A stretch of DNA of 64,000 nt from Bacteroidaceae bacterium (lineage in GTDB: Bacteria; Bacteroidota; Bacteroidia; Bacteroidales; Bacteroidaceae): positions 31,327 to 95,326 of the forward strand of contig JAFSNB010000002.1 in the NCBI GenBank assembly GCA_017447625.1, given 5' to 3'. A model generated the notes under the pieces. It saw nothing but the letters and a program-made list of their open reading frames with translations. It did no database searches and was not told the origin of the DNA. Of the stretch, positions 1-9,402 are shown piece after piece (position 1 is the stretch's first letter; each line of letters begins with the position of its first letter). The position numbers and the translations under genes were made by a program.

Positions 1-711
1 CGTATGTCTGCTTTGGTAGATCAGATGGCAGATGCCAGACGTGCAGGCATTGAGGTTATCCTGATCTCTTCCGGAGCCGTGGCCAGCGGTCGCAGTGAGC
101 TCCATCTGCCAGCAACCGAGGCTGCACAACTCGACAGCGTGGAACAGCGCCAGCTCTTCTCTGCAGTAGGTCAGGCAAAGCTGATGGGACGTTATGTCGA
201 ACTGTTTCGCGACCACGAGATACATGTCGGACAAGTCCTGACCATGAAGGAGAACTTCCAGCAGGGAGAACAGTACGACAACCAGCAGCAATGTATGACG
301 GCAATGCTCAGACATGGAGTTCTGCCTATAGTAAATGAAAACGATACGGTCTGTGTCACCGAACTTATGTTCACCGACAACGATGAGCTGAGTGGTCTCG
401 TGGCTCAGATGCTTAACTGCGACACACTGATAATCCTTTCGAATATCGATGGCATATACTCAGGACATCCGTCTGATCCGGACTCCACGCTAATCCGTGA
501 AGTGGCACATGGCACAGACCTGTCGCAATACATCCAGACAGAGCGTTCTTCAGCCGGACGGGGCGGAATGCAAAGCAAATACCACACGGCTCAGCAGGTC
601 GCTGACGCCGGAATCCATGTGTTTATCGCTAATGGAAAGCGCGATGCAATCATCACAGATGTGTTGTGCAATCCAGACAAAGTTCCCTTTACCCATTTCC
701 TGCCAAGATGA
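1..711 (+). CDS. proB: glutamate 5-kinase (5' end cut by window edge)
   Basis: Phosphorylates L-glutamate to gamma-glutamyl phosphate, the first step of proline synthesis. The reading frame is open from base 1, so the N-terminus, including the first nucleotide-binding strand, lies outside the window; the ATG at 4 is probably internal. Visible family motifs are [25 protein letters not shown] and the glycine-rich GRGGMQSK segment. The protein stops soon after the kinase domain, so it lacks the C-terminal PUA domain of the E. coli type. The stop codon overlaps the proA start (ATGA at 708-711), which implies translational coupling. Confidence 0.95.
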   Translation, partial: RMSALVDQMADARRAGIEVILISSGAVASGRSELHLPATEAAQLDSVEQRQLFSAVGQAKLMGRYVELFRDHEIHVGQVLTMKENFQQGEQYDNQQQCMTAMLRHGVLPIVNENDTVCVTELMFTDNDELSGLVAQMLNCDTLIILSNIDGIYSGHPSDPDSTLIREVAHGTDLSQYIQTERSSAGRGGMQSKYHTAQQVADAGIHVFIANGKRDAIITDVLCNPDKVPFTHFLPR

Positions 712-1940
712 ATAAAGACTTCGCTGTCGTGCGTGATGCCAGTCGTATGCTGGCACAAGCCGGTACAGACCGCATAAACTCCATCCTGATTGACCTCGCA
801 GCTGCAACCGAGGCCAGTACTGAGGCTCTGCTCTCAGCCAACGCTCTTGATCTGGAGCGTATGGATAAGAGTGACCCGCGCTATGACCGCCTGCAGCTTA
901 CTGAGACCCGTCTGAGAGACATTGCCCACGACTTGCGCCATGTAGCAGACCTGCCGTCACCGTTAGGACGTGTCTTGCGTCATAGCATTCTGCCTAACGG
1001 TTTGGAACTTACCCGCGTAAGCGTTCCTTTTGGCGTAATAGGTATAATCTTCGAGGCACGTCCCAACGTCTGTTTTGACTGCTTTGCCCTATGCCTGAAG
1101 GCGGGTAGCGCCTGTATCCTCAAGGGTGGAAGTGATGCCGAACAGTCCTGCCGTGCCATAGTCGGACTCATTCATGAGGTGCTCCGCCGCCACGGCCTGC
1201 CGACAGAGACGGTAATGCTACTGACCAGTCACGCTGACACCGACCGCCTGCTTGCGGCTCAGGGACAGGTGGATCTCATTATACCGCGAGGCAGCAGTCG
1301 TCTGATTGCATACGTCCGTGACCACGCCCGGGTTCCTGTCATCGAGACTGGAGCGGGAGTTGTGCATTGTTACATAGATCAGGCAGCAGACTTGGAGAAA
1401 GCCAAGGCAATAGTCCTCAACGCCAAGACACGTCGCGTCAGCGTTTGCAATGCGCTCGACTGTCTTATCGTTCACCGCGACCGTCTCTCAGATCTACAGG
1501 CCTTATGCCGACCTTTGTTAGAGAAGGATGTCGTTATTGAGGCAGACGAGGAAGCCTACGGCGTTCTGAATGGATTAGGCGAAAACATCAAGAGTGCCGA
1601 TGAGGCTTCTTTCGGAACAGAGTTCCTTGCCCTGCGCATGGCCATAAAGACAGTCGGCTCCTTAGACGAGGCCATCGATCACATCCGGGTCTTCGGCTCC
1701 GGACATAGCGAGAGTATAGTCACTGAGGACAAAGCGGCCGCCGACCGTTTCCTTAAAAGCGTGGATGCGGCCTGTGTCTATCACAATGCTCCCACCAGTT
1801 TCACCGATGGCGGACAGTTCGGTTTGGGAGCCGAGATTGGCATCAGTACGCAGAAGCTGCACGCCCGCGGCCCGATGGCTTTGGAAGAGATCACTACCTA
1901 CAAGTGGCTCATTCGCGGCAACGGACAGACAAGGAAATAA
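708..1940 (+). CDS. proA: gamma-glutamyl phosphate reductase
   Basis: NADPH-dependent reduction of gamma-glutamyl phosphate to glutamate-5-semialdehyde, the second step of proline synthesis. It is an aldehyde-dehydrogenase fold protein of 410 residues, normal for the family. Visible are the [10 protein letters not shown] segment, [10 protein letters not shown], and the catalytic cysteine in [10 protein letters not shown]. The frame is open upstream to 666, but the ATG at 708 overlaps the proB stop by 4 bases and gives the usual N-terminus, so it was chosen. Followed directly by a GC-rich repeat. Confidence 0.95.
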   Translation: MNKDFAVVRDASRMLAQAGTDRINSILIDLAAATEASTEALLSANALDLERMDKSDPRYDRLQLTETRLRDIAHDLRHVADLPSPLGRVLRHSILPNGLELTRVSVPFGVIGIIFEARPNVCFDCFALCLKAGSACILKGGSDAEQSCRAIVGLIHEVLRRHGLPTETVMLLTSHADTDRLLAAQGQVDLIIPRGSSRLIAYVRDHARVPVIETGAGVVHCYIDQAADLEKAKAIVLNAKTRRVSVCNALDCLIVHRDRLSDLQALCRPLLEKDVVIEADEEAYGVLNGLGENIKSADEASFGTEFLALRMAIKTVGSLDEAIDHIRVFGSGHSESIVTEDKAAADRFLKSVDAACVYHNAPTSFTDGGQFGLGAEIGISTQKLHARGPMALEEITTYKWLIRGNGQTRK

Positions 1941-2084
1941 GGCCCCCTGCCCCCCAGAGGGGGGAGAGAAAAGAGAAAAAAAAGAGAGTTATTAAGAGAA
2001 AAAATAAACGGCCCGCATAATCGTAAATAAACTCAATTGTAAATAAATTGTAAATTGTAAATCGTAAAATCGTAAAATAAGATT
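1941..2084. repeat. composite intergenic repeat (GC palindrome plus AT-rich heptamer run)
   Basis: Directly after the proA stop lies a GC palindrome (CCCCCCAGAGGGGGG at 1950-1964), then a purine-rich stretch, then from about 2018 a quasi-tandem run of units such as TCGTAAA and TTGTAAA that ends just before argF'. The same two-part layout recurs elsewhere in the window (9630-9968, 58262-58372). No gene is seen here. Confidence 0.7.
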
Positions 2085-2087
2085 TAT

Positions 2088-3068
2088 ATGAGGATATTCC
2101 AGCATGTAACAGATATCGGTGACCTCAGCGCAGCTCTTGCCGAGGCACAGGAAGTGAAGCGTAACCGCTTTGCGTGGCAGAATCTTGGCCACAACAAGAC
2201 AGCTCTGCTCATATTCTTCAATAACTCCCTTCGCACACGCCTCTCTACACAAAAGGCGGCAATGAATCTTGGTATGAATGTTATTGTCCTCGATGTGAAC
2301 CAGGGCGCGTGGAAGTTAGAGACTGAGCGAGGTGTCATTATGGACGGAGACAAGAGCGAGCATCTGCTTGAAGCGATTCCCGTTATGGCCAGCTATTGTG
2401 ATATTATCGGAGTGCGCAGTTTCGCTCGTTTTGAGAACCGCGCAGACGATTATGAGGAGCGCATCCTCAACCAGTTTATCCAGTATAGCGGCCGTCCCGT
2501 ATTCTTCATGGAGAGTGCAACTGTACACCCTCTGCAGGCGTTCGCTGATTTAATAACTATAGAAGAGAACTGGAAGCCATCCAATGCATCCAAGCCCAAG
2601 GTCGTTATGACATGGGCGCCTCACCCCAAGGCTCTTCCGCAGGCTGTTCCCAATTCCTTTGCCGAGTGGATGCTGGCCGCAGATGTTGATTTTGTGATTA
2701 CCCATCCTGAAGGCTATGAGCTCGACCCGCAATTCGTAGGCAGTGCCCGCGTGGAATACGACCAGATGAAAGCCTTCGAGGGAGCAGACTTCGTCTATGC
2801 CAAGAACTGGAGCTGCCCGGGTGTTACCCGCCCGGAGGATTACGGCAAGGTCCTTGACGACTATCATAAGATGATGAACTGGACTGTGGATGCCGCTCAC
2901 ATGGCTGTCACCAACAATGCAGCCTTCTTGCATTGCCTGCCCGTGCGTCGCAATATGATAGTTACGGATGACGTCATCGAGTCCCCGCGCTCGCTCGTTA
3001 TACCCGAAGCTGCCAACCGTGAGATTTCTGCCCAAGTCGTTCTGAAGCGTATGCTTGAAAGCCTATGA
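2088..3068 (+). CDS. argF': N-succinylornithine carbamoyltransferase-type transcarbamylase
   Basis: Transfers the carbamoyl group of carbamoyl phosphate to an N-acylated ornithine in the Bacteroidetes arginine pathway. The 326-residue protein has the carbamoyl-phosphate motif NSLRTRLST (46-54), HPLQAFADL and HCLPVRRN. It matches the recalled Bacteroides fragilis enzyme closely. Residue 90, which decides between acetyl- and succinyl-ornithine in this family (Glu in acetyl-, Pro in the B. fragilis succinyl-enzyme), is Ser in MDGDKSEHLL; published E92S mutants of the acetyl-enzyme prefer succinylornithine, so succinylornithine is the likely substrate. It follows proBA, grouping glutamate-derived amino acid synthesis. 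Confidence 0.93.
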   Translation: MRIFQHVTDIGDLSAALAEAQEVKRNRFAWQNLGHNKTALLIFFNNSLRTRLSTQKAAMNLGMNVIVLDVNQGAWKLETERGVIMDGDKSEHLLEAIPVMASYCDIIGVRSFARFENRADDYEERILNQFIQYSGRPVFFMESATVHPLQAFADLITIEENWKPSNASKPKVVMTWAPHPKALPQAVPNSFAEWMLAADVDFVITHPEGYELDPQFVGSARVEYDQMKAFEGADFVYAKNWSCPGVTRPEDYGKVLDDYHKMMNWTVDAAHMAVTNNAAFLHCLPVRRNMIVTDDVIESPRSLVIPEAANREISAQVVLKRMLESL

Positions 3069-4357
3069 AGACTACGCGTACCCTCCTCTTAATTGCCGTT
3101 CTTCTGTCAACTGTGGCAGTAAGTGTTCAGGCACAGTCTCCTGGCTGGCATTTCAAGCTGACTGGTGAGAAACTGAAACAAGGGCATTGGACACAGGTCT
3201 TGCCTGCTGACCGCTACGATGCTGAACATGACTACGGTTATGATTTCATTTCGTCTCCTGCAAAGCTGGACGAGGGTAAGACCGTGTTCTTCAGTCTCCG
3301 TGTTCCTGATGGCAATTACCGTGTCACCGTAACTGTCGGCAGCAAGAAGCGTGCCGCCGAAACAACTGTCCGTGCCGAAAGCCGCCGACTTATGGCTGAA
3401 AACGTGGCTACGCGCAAAGGTGAGTACAAGACCGTTTCTTTCGTTGTTAATAAGCACTCACCCGTTATAGACAAGGAACACAGCGTCCGGATAAAGGAAC
3501 GCGAGCGTACAAAACTGAATTGGGACGACCGTCTGACGATAGAGATAAACGGCACAGCACCCGCCGTAGCCACGATAGACATCGAGCCAGACACCACAGC
3601 CACAACCATATTCCTTTGTGGCAACAGCACAGTCGTGGATCAGGACTATGAGCCGTGGGCGTCTTGGGGCCAGATGATTACACGCTGGTTCGGCCCAGAT
3701 GTGTGCATAGCCAATTTCGGCGAGAGCGGCGAGAGCGCAAGTACCTTCATTCAGGTCGGTCGTTTGGCTAAAGCTCTTTCGATGATGCGTCCGGGCGACT
3801 ACCTCATTGCTGAATTCGGGCATAACGACCAGAAACAGAAATTCCCCGGAGCCGGAGCCTACTATAATTATGCCACTGCTCTCAAAACCTTCATCGATGA
3901 AGTAAGGGTCCGCAGGGGGAATATCATCTTCGCCACCCCGACCCAGCGACGTTCATTTGCCGACGGGAAGATACGTGAGACTCACGGAGACTACCCCGAT
4001 GCAATGCGATGGGTGGCTGTCCGGGAGCAGGTTCCCGTCATAGAACTGCACGATATGACACGTACTCTCTTCGAGACGTTAGGGGAGGAGGGTAGCAAGC
4101 AGTGCCTTGTTCACTATCCCGCCAACACCTTCCCCGGTCAGGCAAAGCCTTTAGCTGATAACACCCACTTCAATCCTTACGGGGCATACGAGGTGGCAAA
4201 ATTGGTAATCGAGGGGATGCGTACACATGAATTCCCCTTCTTGAAGGCCTTGAGTAAAGACTATATCCCCTTCAATCCTGCCAAACCGGACGACCCGAAG
4301 TCGTTCCGATGGCAGCAAAGCCCCTTCTACGAAGGCCTCAAGCCCGATGGCAACTGA
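3065..4357 (+). CDS. secreted SGNH-type esterase, rhamnogalacturonan acetylesterase-like (CE12)
   Basis: Probably removes acetyl groups from pectic polysaccharide. A signal peptide (residues 1-24, ending VQAQS) precedes an N-terminal beta-rich domain (about 28-175, GHWTQVLPADRYD...) and a C-terminal SGNH hydrolase. Visible blocks are FLCGNSTVVD with the candidate nucleophile Ser188, GESGESAST, the Asn block EFGHNDQK, and DNTHFNPYGA carrying the Asp and His. The start overlaps the argF' stop by 4 bases (ATGA), an odd coupling between a degradative enzyme and arginine synthesis. Substrate is inferred from family only. Confidence 0.85.
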   Translation: MKTTRTLLLIAVLLSTVAVSVQAQSPGWHFKLTGEKLKQGHWTQVLPADRYDAEHDYGYDFISSPAKLDEGKTVFFSLRVPDGNYRVTVTVGSKKRAAETTVRAESRRLMAENVATRKGEYKTVSFVVNKHSPVIDKEHSVRIKERERTKLNWDDRLTIEINGTAPAVATIDIEPDTTATTIFLCGNSTVVDQDYEPWASWGQMITRWFGPDVCIANFGESGESASTFIQVGRLAKALSMMRPGDYLIAEFGHNDQKQKFPGAGAYYNYATALKTFIDEVRVRRGNIIFATPTQRRSFADGKIRETHGDYPDAMRWVAVREQVPVIELHDMTRTLFETLGEEGSKQCLVHYPANTFPGQAKPLADNTHFNPYGAYEVAKLVIEGMRTHEFPFLKALSKDYIPFNPAKPDDPKSFRWQQSPFYEGLKPDGN

Positions 4358-4389
4358 TAATTGACCAATAAAACCATCCATCTTCCTCA

Positions 4390-4430
4390 TTCTGCTCCCT
4401 CCCTACAGGGAGGGCGGGGGGAGAGTCCGA
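4390..4430. repeat. GC-rich palindromic repeat
   Basis: CTCCCTCCCTACAGGGAGGG forms a perfect-looking stem around 4396-4415, followed by GCGGGGGGAGAGTCCG. The latter string also occurs, inverted, near 9640-9660, which shows these are copies of one family. It lies between two secreted-protein genes and could also act as a terminator, although no long T-run follows. Confidence 0.6.
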
Positions 4431-4448
4431 ATTTAAATATTTCAAAAT

Positions 4449-6689
4449 ATGAACACAAACAACCTATTACACAAGTGGGCTTGCCTCGCCCTCTTATTCA
4501 TCTGCACGCTGAACGCAGCTGCCGAGAAAACCGTCTATATCCCCAATGAGTGGCGCAATCCGTGGAATCCGGACACTCTGCTCTATGCCGAGAGTGACCC
4601 CAACAACCAATACACGTGGTCTAAGAGCCGCTCTGTGGAGACAGACAACTTCATCATCTTCTGGGATAAATACTGGGGAAAGACTGCGCCGGACAAGCTC
4701 CCAAGCAGCAACTTCTTCTATTTCGACCTCGCATATATGAAGCAGCAGCTGGAGGCTTTCTATGATTTAGAAATCAACACGCTGGGATTCGTGGATCCTG
4801 AAACCAGCAACGTGGCCAAGTACAAGATTATGGTACTGCTAAACCACACAGAGACCTGGACCTGCTATGGCGGCGGTTACGACTATATGGTACCTGCCCT
4901 TTGGCTCAATCCTGCAACGAGCAAGCCCGTAGGACACTCTGTGGCACATGAGGTGGGCCATTCGTTCCATTATATGTGTTATGCCGAGGCTGTTAATCAC
5001 TATGAGAACAACAACATCGGCACAGGCTTCCACCTGCAGGTCGGCAATGGACAGACCATCTGGGAACAGACAGCCCAGTGGCAGGCCAATCAGAGTTTCC
5101 CGGAATTGATGTATTTGCAGAGCTGGGGCGTGTTCCGCAACTCGCACAACTATGCCTTCACTCACGAGTGGCACCGCTATCAGAGCTATTGGCTCCACTA
5201 CCATCTGGCAGATAAATATGGGATAACTACGGTGGCTGATGTGTGGAACACCCCGATGCGTAAGTCATCGGACTTCACTACAGATGGCTGCGACTTCAAC
5301 CAAAGCCTGATGAAGCTGAAAGGCTGGAAGCCCGTGGACCTCTATCGCGAATACTACGACTATGCCGCCCACTGCGCCACTCAGGACTGGGCTGCCTGCG
5401 CCCCTTACCGCAATGCGTATATCGGTGATTTCAACTACGAGGCTGTCCTCACCGAAGACGGGGCCTATCAGGTGGCTATGGGGAGCTGCCCGCAGAGCAC
5501 GGGCTTCAACATTATTCCTTTGGAGGTTCCTGCTGCCGGCACTACCATCAAGGCCGACTTTACGGCGCTTCGCACAAGCTCAAAACTCGCCACAGGCGAT
5601 GCCAAACGCTGTATGGATGGAGAGACCTCATGGGGCTCTTGGGCTTCAGACGCCTACAACACCTCCAACAATGGTGCCCGCGATTCCCGTAAAGGCTTCC
5701 GTCTGGGATATGTGGCTCTGCTCGACGACGGCACACGCGTCTATCTGAATGCCGACTCCGTCTATTGCAAGGGCACAGGAAATCGCTCAGCAGAGGTGGA
5801 AGCCGTTGTTCCGGAGGGAACACAAAGACTGTGGATGATTGTGTCGCCCGCTCCGACCGAGTATTTCCAGCATCTCTGGGACGAGGATCTCACTCGCAAC
5901 GACGATTTCTGGCCCTATCAGGTGAGCTTCACAGGCACCGACATAGACCAGGCAACTGCCATTGTTTATGCTCAGCCGACGCTCGACGGGCGTGACATAG
6001 CTGACGCCACCTTTGAATACGATCTCAATCTGGCTCTTGATGCCCACGCCTATACTGGCACCACGGTGGCCATCAGCGGTAAGGTCGCTGCAACACTCGG
6101 CACCGCTTTCCAGATTGTTCCCGCAGATCTCAGGACAAAGATGGTGACTTGGAGCAGCACCGGACCTCAGAAGGACCAGATCATGTTCTACGCCGCTACC
6201 TACAATAACGGCCGCATCAGCCAGCAGAGCACAGGCAGCACCGCTAATGGCTATGGCCATTGGTTCAATGCTAGCGGACGGGCTATCAGCTATGGAGACT
6301 CTGGCTCAAGAGTCTATTCCGAGTTCTCTTCCGGTAACAACACCTTCTACATAGGTCAGTACCCAGGCCGATGCCGTGCCGGCGACCAATATACCATCTG
6401 TCAGTTGTTCCGCTACAAAGACCAGAACAACAAAGTGGCCAAAGCCGCCTTCGTCTTCCATATCACAATGGGCTCAACCACCAGCGTTTCCCTGCGTAGC
6501 ATATCCTATTCCAACCCGACTGGAATTGAAGAAATTCATAATTCTCAATTCACAATGCATAATGAGGCTGGCGCAGTATATGATCTCAGCGGACGCCGAG
6601 TCTCTGTGTCCTCTGTCTCCTCTGTGCCCTCTGTGCTCCCGAAGGGAGTCTATATCGTCAACGGAAAGAAGGTTTACATTAATAAATAG
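4449..6689 (+). CDS. secreted zincin-like protein (DUF6055/DUF4859-type) with sorting-like C-terminus
   Basis: The 746-residue protein has a signal peptide (1-25), a metallopeptidase-like region with HEVGH at about residues 168-172 (AHEVGHSFHYM), a middle beta-rich region, and a region from about 510 to 690 resembling DUF4859. The HExxH motif supports zinc binding; peptidase activity is inferred, and the third ligand was not identified. The end reads YDLSGRR...LPKGVYIVNGKK, like short type IX secretion sorting tails. The linker before that tail carries sequence nearly identical to an intergenic repeat (6531-6567) and a TCTGTG-rich microsatellite (about 6599-6640). Family names are from memory. 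Confidence 0.75.
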   Translation: MNTNNLLHKWACLALLFICTLNAAAEKTVYIPNEWRNPWNPDTLLYAESDPNNQYTWSKSRSVETDNFIIFWDKYWGKTAPDKLPSSNFFYFDLAYMKQQLEAFYDLEINTLGFVDPETSNVAKYKIMVLLNHTETWTCYGGGYDYMVPALWLNPATSKPVGHSVAHEVGHSFHYMCYAEAVNHYENNNIGTGFHLQVGNGQTIWEQTAQWQANQSFPELMYLQSWGVFRNSHNYAFTHEWHRYQSYWLHYHLADKYGITTVADVWNTPMRKSSDFTTDGCDFNQSLMKLKGWKPVDLYREYYDYAAHCATQDWAACAPYRNAYIGDFNYEAVLTEDGAYQVAMGSCPQSTGFNIIPLEVPAAGTTIKADFTALRTSSKLATGDAKRCMDGETSWGSWASDAYNTSNNGARDSRKGFRLGYVALLDDGTRVYLNADSVYCKGTGNRSAEVEAVVPEGTQRLWMIVSPAPTEYFQHLWDEDLTRNDDFWPYQVSFTGTDIDQATAIVYAQPTLDGRDIADATFEYDLNLALDAHAYTGTTVAISGKVAATLGTAFQIVPADLRTKMVTWSSTGPQKDQIMFYAATYNNGRISQQSTGSTANGYGHWFNASGRAISYGDSGSRVYSEFSSGNNTFYIGQYPGRCRAGDQYTICQLFRYKDQNNKVAKAAFVFHITMGSTTSVSLRSISYSNPTGIEEIHNSQFTMHNEAGAVYDLSGRRVSVSSVSSVPSVLPKGVYIVNGKKVYINK
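6531..6567. repeat. in-frame copy of an intergenic AT-rich repeat
   Basis: The segment beginning ATTCATAATTCT inside the zincin-like gene matches the non-coding copy at about 24551-24580 at 28 of 30 positions counted by eye. It encodes IHNSQFTMHN between the last domain and the sorting-like tail. Confidence 0.75.
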
Positions 6690-6764
6690 TGCGTGTGCGC
6701 GAGCCGCAGATTGCCTCAATTCATTAAAATTAGGTACTTGCGGTATAAAAAAGAGCGCAAAAGT

Positions 6765-6795
6765 TTTGGCAGATGCTCAGAAATAGGTACATTTG
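6765..6795 (+). promoter_or_regulatory. Bacteroidetes-type promoter for the ferredoxin gene
   Basis: A TTTG box at 6765-6768 and TACATTTG at 6788-6795 are separated by 19 bases, matching the -33/-7 consensus TTTG / TAnnTTTG. They lie about 75 bases upstream of the ferredoxin ATG. Confidence 0.7.
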
Positions 6796-6868
6796 CAGCG
6801 GCAAAGGCACAATTGAGCTGTCTGCCACCTCCAAAAAGTATTGAGTAACCCTTAAAAAACAGACAATT

Positions 6869-7033
6869 ATGGCTTACGTAATCAGTAACGACTGTGTAGC
6901 ATGCGGCACCTGCATTGATGAGTGCCCCGTTGGAGCTATCTCCGAAGGCGACATCTACTCCATCAATCCGGACGAATGCACCGAGTGTGGCACTTGTGCC
7001 GACGCTTGCCCCTCAGGAGCTATCAGCCTCTGA
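6869..7033 (+). CDS. 2[4Fe-4S] bacterial-type ferredoxin, 54 residues
   Basis: A small electron carrier with two CxxCxxCxxxCP clusters: cysteines 9, 12, 15, 19 and 37, 40, 43, 47, each followed by a proline. The symmetric layout (VACGTCIDECPVGAIS and TECGTCADACPSGAIS) is that of clostridial-type ferredoxins. It likely serves cytoplasmic low-potential electron transfer, for example with pyruvate:ferredoxin oxidoreductase; the partner is not visible here. It has its own promoter (6765-6795) and terminator (7062-7095), so it is a single-gene transcript. Confidence 0.96.
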   Translation: MAYVISNDCVACGTCIDECPVGAISEGDIYSINPDECTECGTCADACPSGAISL

Positions 7034-7061
7034 ACCGTTGCACACATCTAAACGTCAACTT

Positions 7062-7095
7062 AAAGCCTTTACCCTTTGTGGTAGAGGCTTTTTTT
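7062..7095 (+). terminator. rho-independent terminator of the ferredoxin gene
   Basis: The stem AAGCCTTTACC / GGTAGAGGCTT around a CTTTGT loop is followed by a run of T (to about 7095), 28 bases after the ferredoxin stop. Confidence 0.85.
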
Positions 7096-7148
7096 GTTCT
7101 ATTTCGTAAAAATAAGCCTTTTTTGTTGGCGGAATAAATAAAAAGGCA

Positions 7149-7156
7149 TACTTTTG
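7149..7156 (+). promoter_or_regulatory. -7 promoter box (TACTTTTG)
   Basis: TACTTTTG fits TAnnTTTG and lies 28 bases before the FAS1 lipoprotein start. TTGG at 7126-7129 is a possible -33 element with 19-base spacing. Confidence 0.6.
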
Positions 7157-7184
7157 CAGACAAATCCCTTATAAACCATCTATT

Positions 7185-9386
7185 ATGCGTACGAGTTTCT
7201 TTCGCCTCTGCGCCATCGTGTTGATAGCATGTGGCTGCCTTGCAAGCTGCAAGGAAGATATAGATGTATCTAACCGCTATACCTTTACAGACCAGACTGT
7301 GCTGAGTTATCTGCAGGCTAACGACAGCATATTCAGCGACTATCTGCGTCTGCTCGGTGAGACCAAAGTGAGCGACTATTCAGAGTCGTTGATGTCAAGC
7401 CGTCTCTCTGCCCGTGGCCATTTCACAGTCTTTGCCCCGAGCAACGACGCCATCCAGCTTTATCTTGACACCCTTTACCGTAAGGGCATTCTGACTGAGC
7501 CTTCGTGGAAGGGATTCAAGAACACCAACGACGAGGATTCTATCCGCAGGGTCATCGTCTTCAACAGCATCATTGACGGTGGCGACCAGGTATCCTATGC
7601 CACGGCGAACTTCCCTCCGAAAGAGAATGAGGAATTCGACATCTCCAACATGAACGACCGTCCCCTGTCCGTCTCCCGCGACAGCATAAATTCCGATATT
7701 ATTCGTATCAATGGTTTATATCCGATATCCCTTCGCAACCGAGATATCGAGGTAATCAACGGATATGTGCATCAGATGGAAGCGGTGATTGCCCCGAGTA
7801 ACGACCGCATCTCGGACTTCATAGAGACGTGGGCCACCACTCCGGGCAGCGGTTATATGGTGATGTCCAAACTGCTGCTGGCCTGCGGACTGCAGGACAC
7901 CCTCAGCGCTTATCGCGATGACACTTGGGAACGGATGTACCTGACTAAGCAGGTGTTAGACCTGCCCGTACATAACACATTCGGTCAGGTAGGAACGATG
8001 CCGGAGCACCGCTATTTCGGCTTCACCATCTTTGCGGAGACCGATGACTTCTGGCTCAGCGCAATCCCCGGAAAGGCCAGAGTGGAAGACATCACGGTCG
8101 AGGACGTGAAGGCATATCTCGAAGGACTGGATGTGTTCGGGAATGTCGTGGGGACGACCTACGATGACGACTACCAGAATCCGCTGAACATCATAAACCA
8201 GTTCACCACCTATCACGTGCTGCCGCAGCGTATCGGGCGTGACAAGCTGGTAATCCACTACAACGAGTTGGGTTATACTTATGGCACAAGTCAGGTTCCC
8301 ACGATTCCCATAATGGACTATTACCAGACGCTTGGCGTCCCGCGTCTGCTGAAGACCTACGAGAGCCGCGAGAGCAACGGCATATACCTGAACCGCTTCC
8401 CAATTCTGCAAAACGGGCGCGGACGCTTCTCACCAGAGAACGAGAACAAGAACGACTACCACGAGTGTGGTGACTTCTTTGAGATTCGCGGCGCAGCCAC
8501 CACCCCGACTGAGAACGAGGGAATCGAGATTCTCAATCCGCTTGAGCTGAATGTGGATAACACCAGCATCCTCAATGGCATCATCTATCCCATAAACAAA
8601 CTCCTGGTCTGCACCGAGAATGTCTGCACTCAGATGATGAACCAGCGCGTACGCATAGATGTGGGCTGTATTATGCCCGAGATAATGACCAACGGCATCC
8701 GTTCCAACCGCTCTTACTTCCCCACGGGCGCGACCAACTGCCGTGGTTTCCCGGACAACTATCAGTACATCAACAATGTTGATATCGCCGAGGGCACAGA
8801 GTTCTATTACCTGCCGGGCTACTTATGCAATTGGTACAATCTGCAGGGAGACGAGTTCAATATCATCGGTCAATATGACTTCACTATCAAGTTGCCGCCA
8901 GTGCCCAAGTCGGGCCAATATGAGATTCGTTTCGGCGTTGCCTCTGGTACCCAGTGGCGTTCTATGGCTCAGGTCTATTTCGGCGCGTCTAAGGATAATA
9001 TGCCGGCTGTCGGCATTCCTATGGATCTGCGCATGGGCGGTGTCTATCGCCGACTGGTCGGTGTAACCCAAGAGTCCGGCGTGGGCTGGGAGGACGACAC
9101 CAACGATCAGGAGTACGACGACGAGGTAAACAAGCGGATGCGTGCCATCGGTTTCATGAAGGCTCCGAACTCATGGAGTAACCAGTTCGGCGGCAAGTCC
9201 GTAAGACACGCCGAGTTCACCACCCGCCGTGTGATGGTCAGTCAGCACCTCGAAGCAAACAAGAACTATTATATCCGTTTCAAGAGCGTATTGAAGGACA
9301 AGAAGAAGGAGTTCTTCATGGACTACTTCGAGTACGTCGCCAAGGAAGTCTATGATAATCCAAACGAAAGCGAGGATATCTGGTAA
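7185..9386 (+). CDS. fasciclin (FAS1) domain lipoprotein
   Basis: A 733-residue surface or periplasmic lipoprotein. The N-terminus has a lipobox (CLASC, cysteine near residue 22). A first FAS1 repeat is marked by FTVFAPSNDAI (about 83-93) and a second by FTIFAETDDFW with the later TYHVLP box. The C-terminal third is beta-rich (from about 510) with no catalytic motif that I recognise. FAS1 domains generally mediate adhesion or glycan/protein binding; such lipoproteins often accompany SusC/SusD pairs in Bacteroidetes, but no SusC/D neighbour is present. It appears monocistronic between its own promoter and a tRNA. Confidence 0.85.
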   Translation: MRTSFFRLCAIVLIACGCLASCKEDIDVSNRYTFTDQTVLSYLQANDSIFSDYLRLLGETKVSDYSESLMSSRLSARGHFTVFAPSNDAIQLYLDTLYRKGILTEPSWKGFKNTNDEDSIRRVIVFNSIIDGGDQVSYATANFPPKENEEFDISNMNDRPLSVSRDSINSDIIRINGLYPISLRNRDIEVINGYVHQMEAVIAPSNDRISDFIETWATTPGSGYMVMSKLLLACGLQDTLSAYRDDTWERMYLTKQVLDLPVHNTFGQVGTMPEHRYFGFTIFAETDDFWLSAIPGKARVEDITVEDVKAYLEGLDVFGNVVGTTYDDDYQNPLNIINQFTTYHVLPQRIGRDKLVIHYNELGYTYGTSQVPTIPIMDYYQTLGVPRLLKTYESRESNGIYLNRFPILQNGRGRFSPENENKNDYHECGDFFEIRGAATTPTENEGIEILNPLELNVDNTSILNGIIYPINKLLVCTENVCTQMMNQRVRIDVGCIMPEIMTNGIRSNRSYFPTGATNCRGFPDNYQYINNVDIAEGTEFYYLPGYLCNWYNLQGDEFNIIGQYDFTIKLPPVPKSGQYEIRFGVASGTQWRSMAQVYFGASKDNMPAVGIPMDLRMGGVYRRLVGVTQESGVGWEDDTNDQEYDDEVNKRMRAIGFMKAPNSWSNQFGGKSVRHAEFTTRRVMVSQHLEANKNYYIRFKSVLKDKKKEFFMDYFEYVAKEVYDNPNESEDIW

Positions 9387-9402
9387 GTTTTTCCCCGTTT
9401 TG

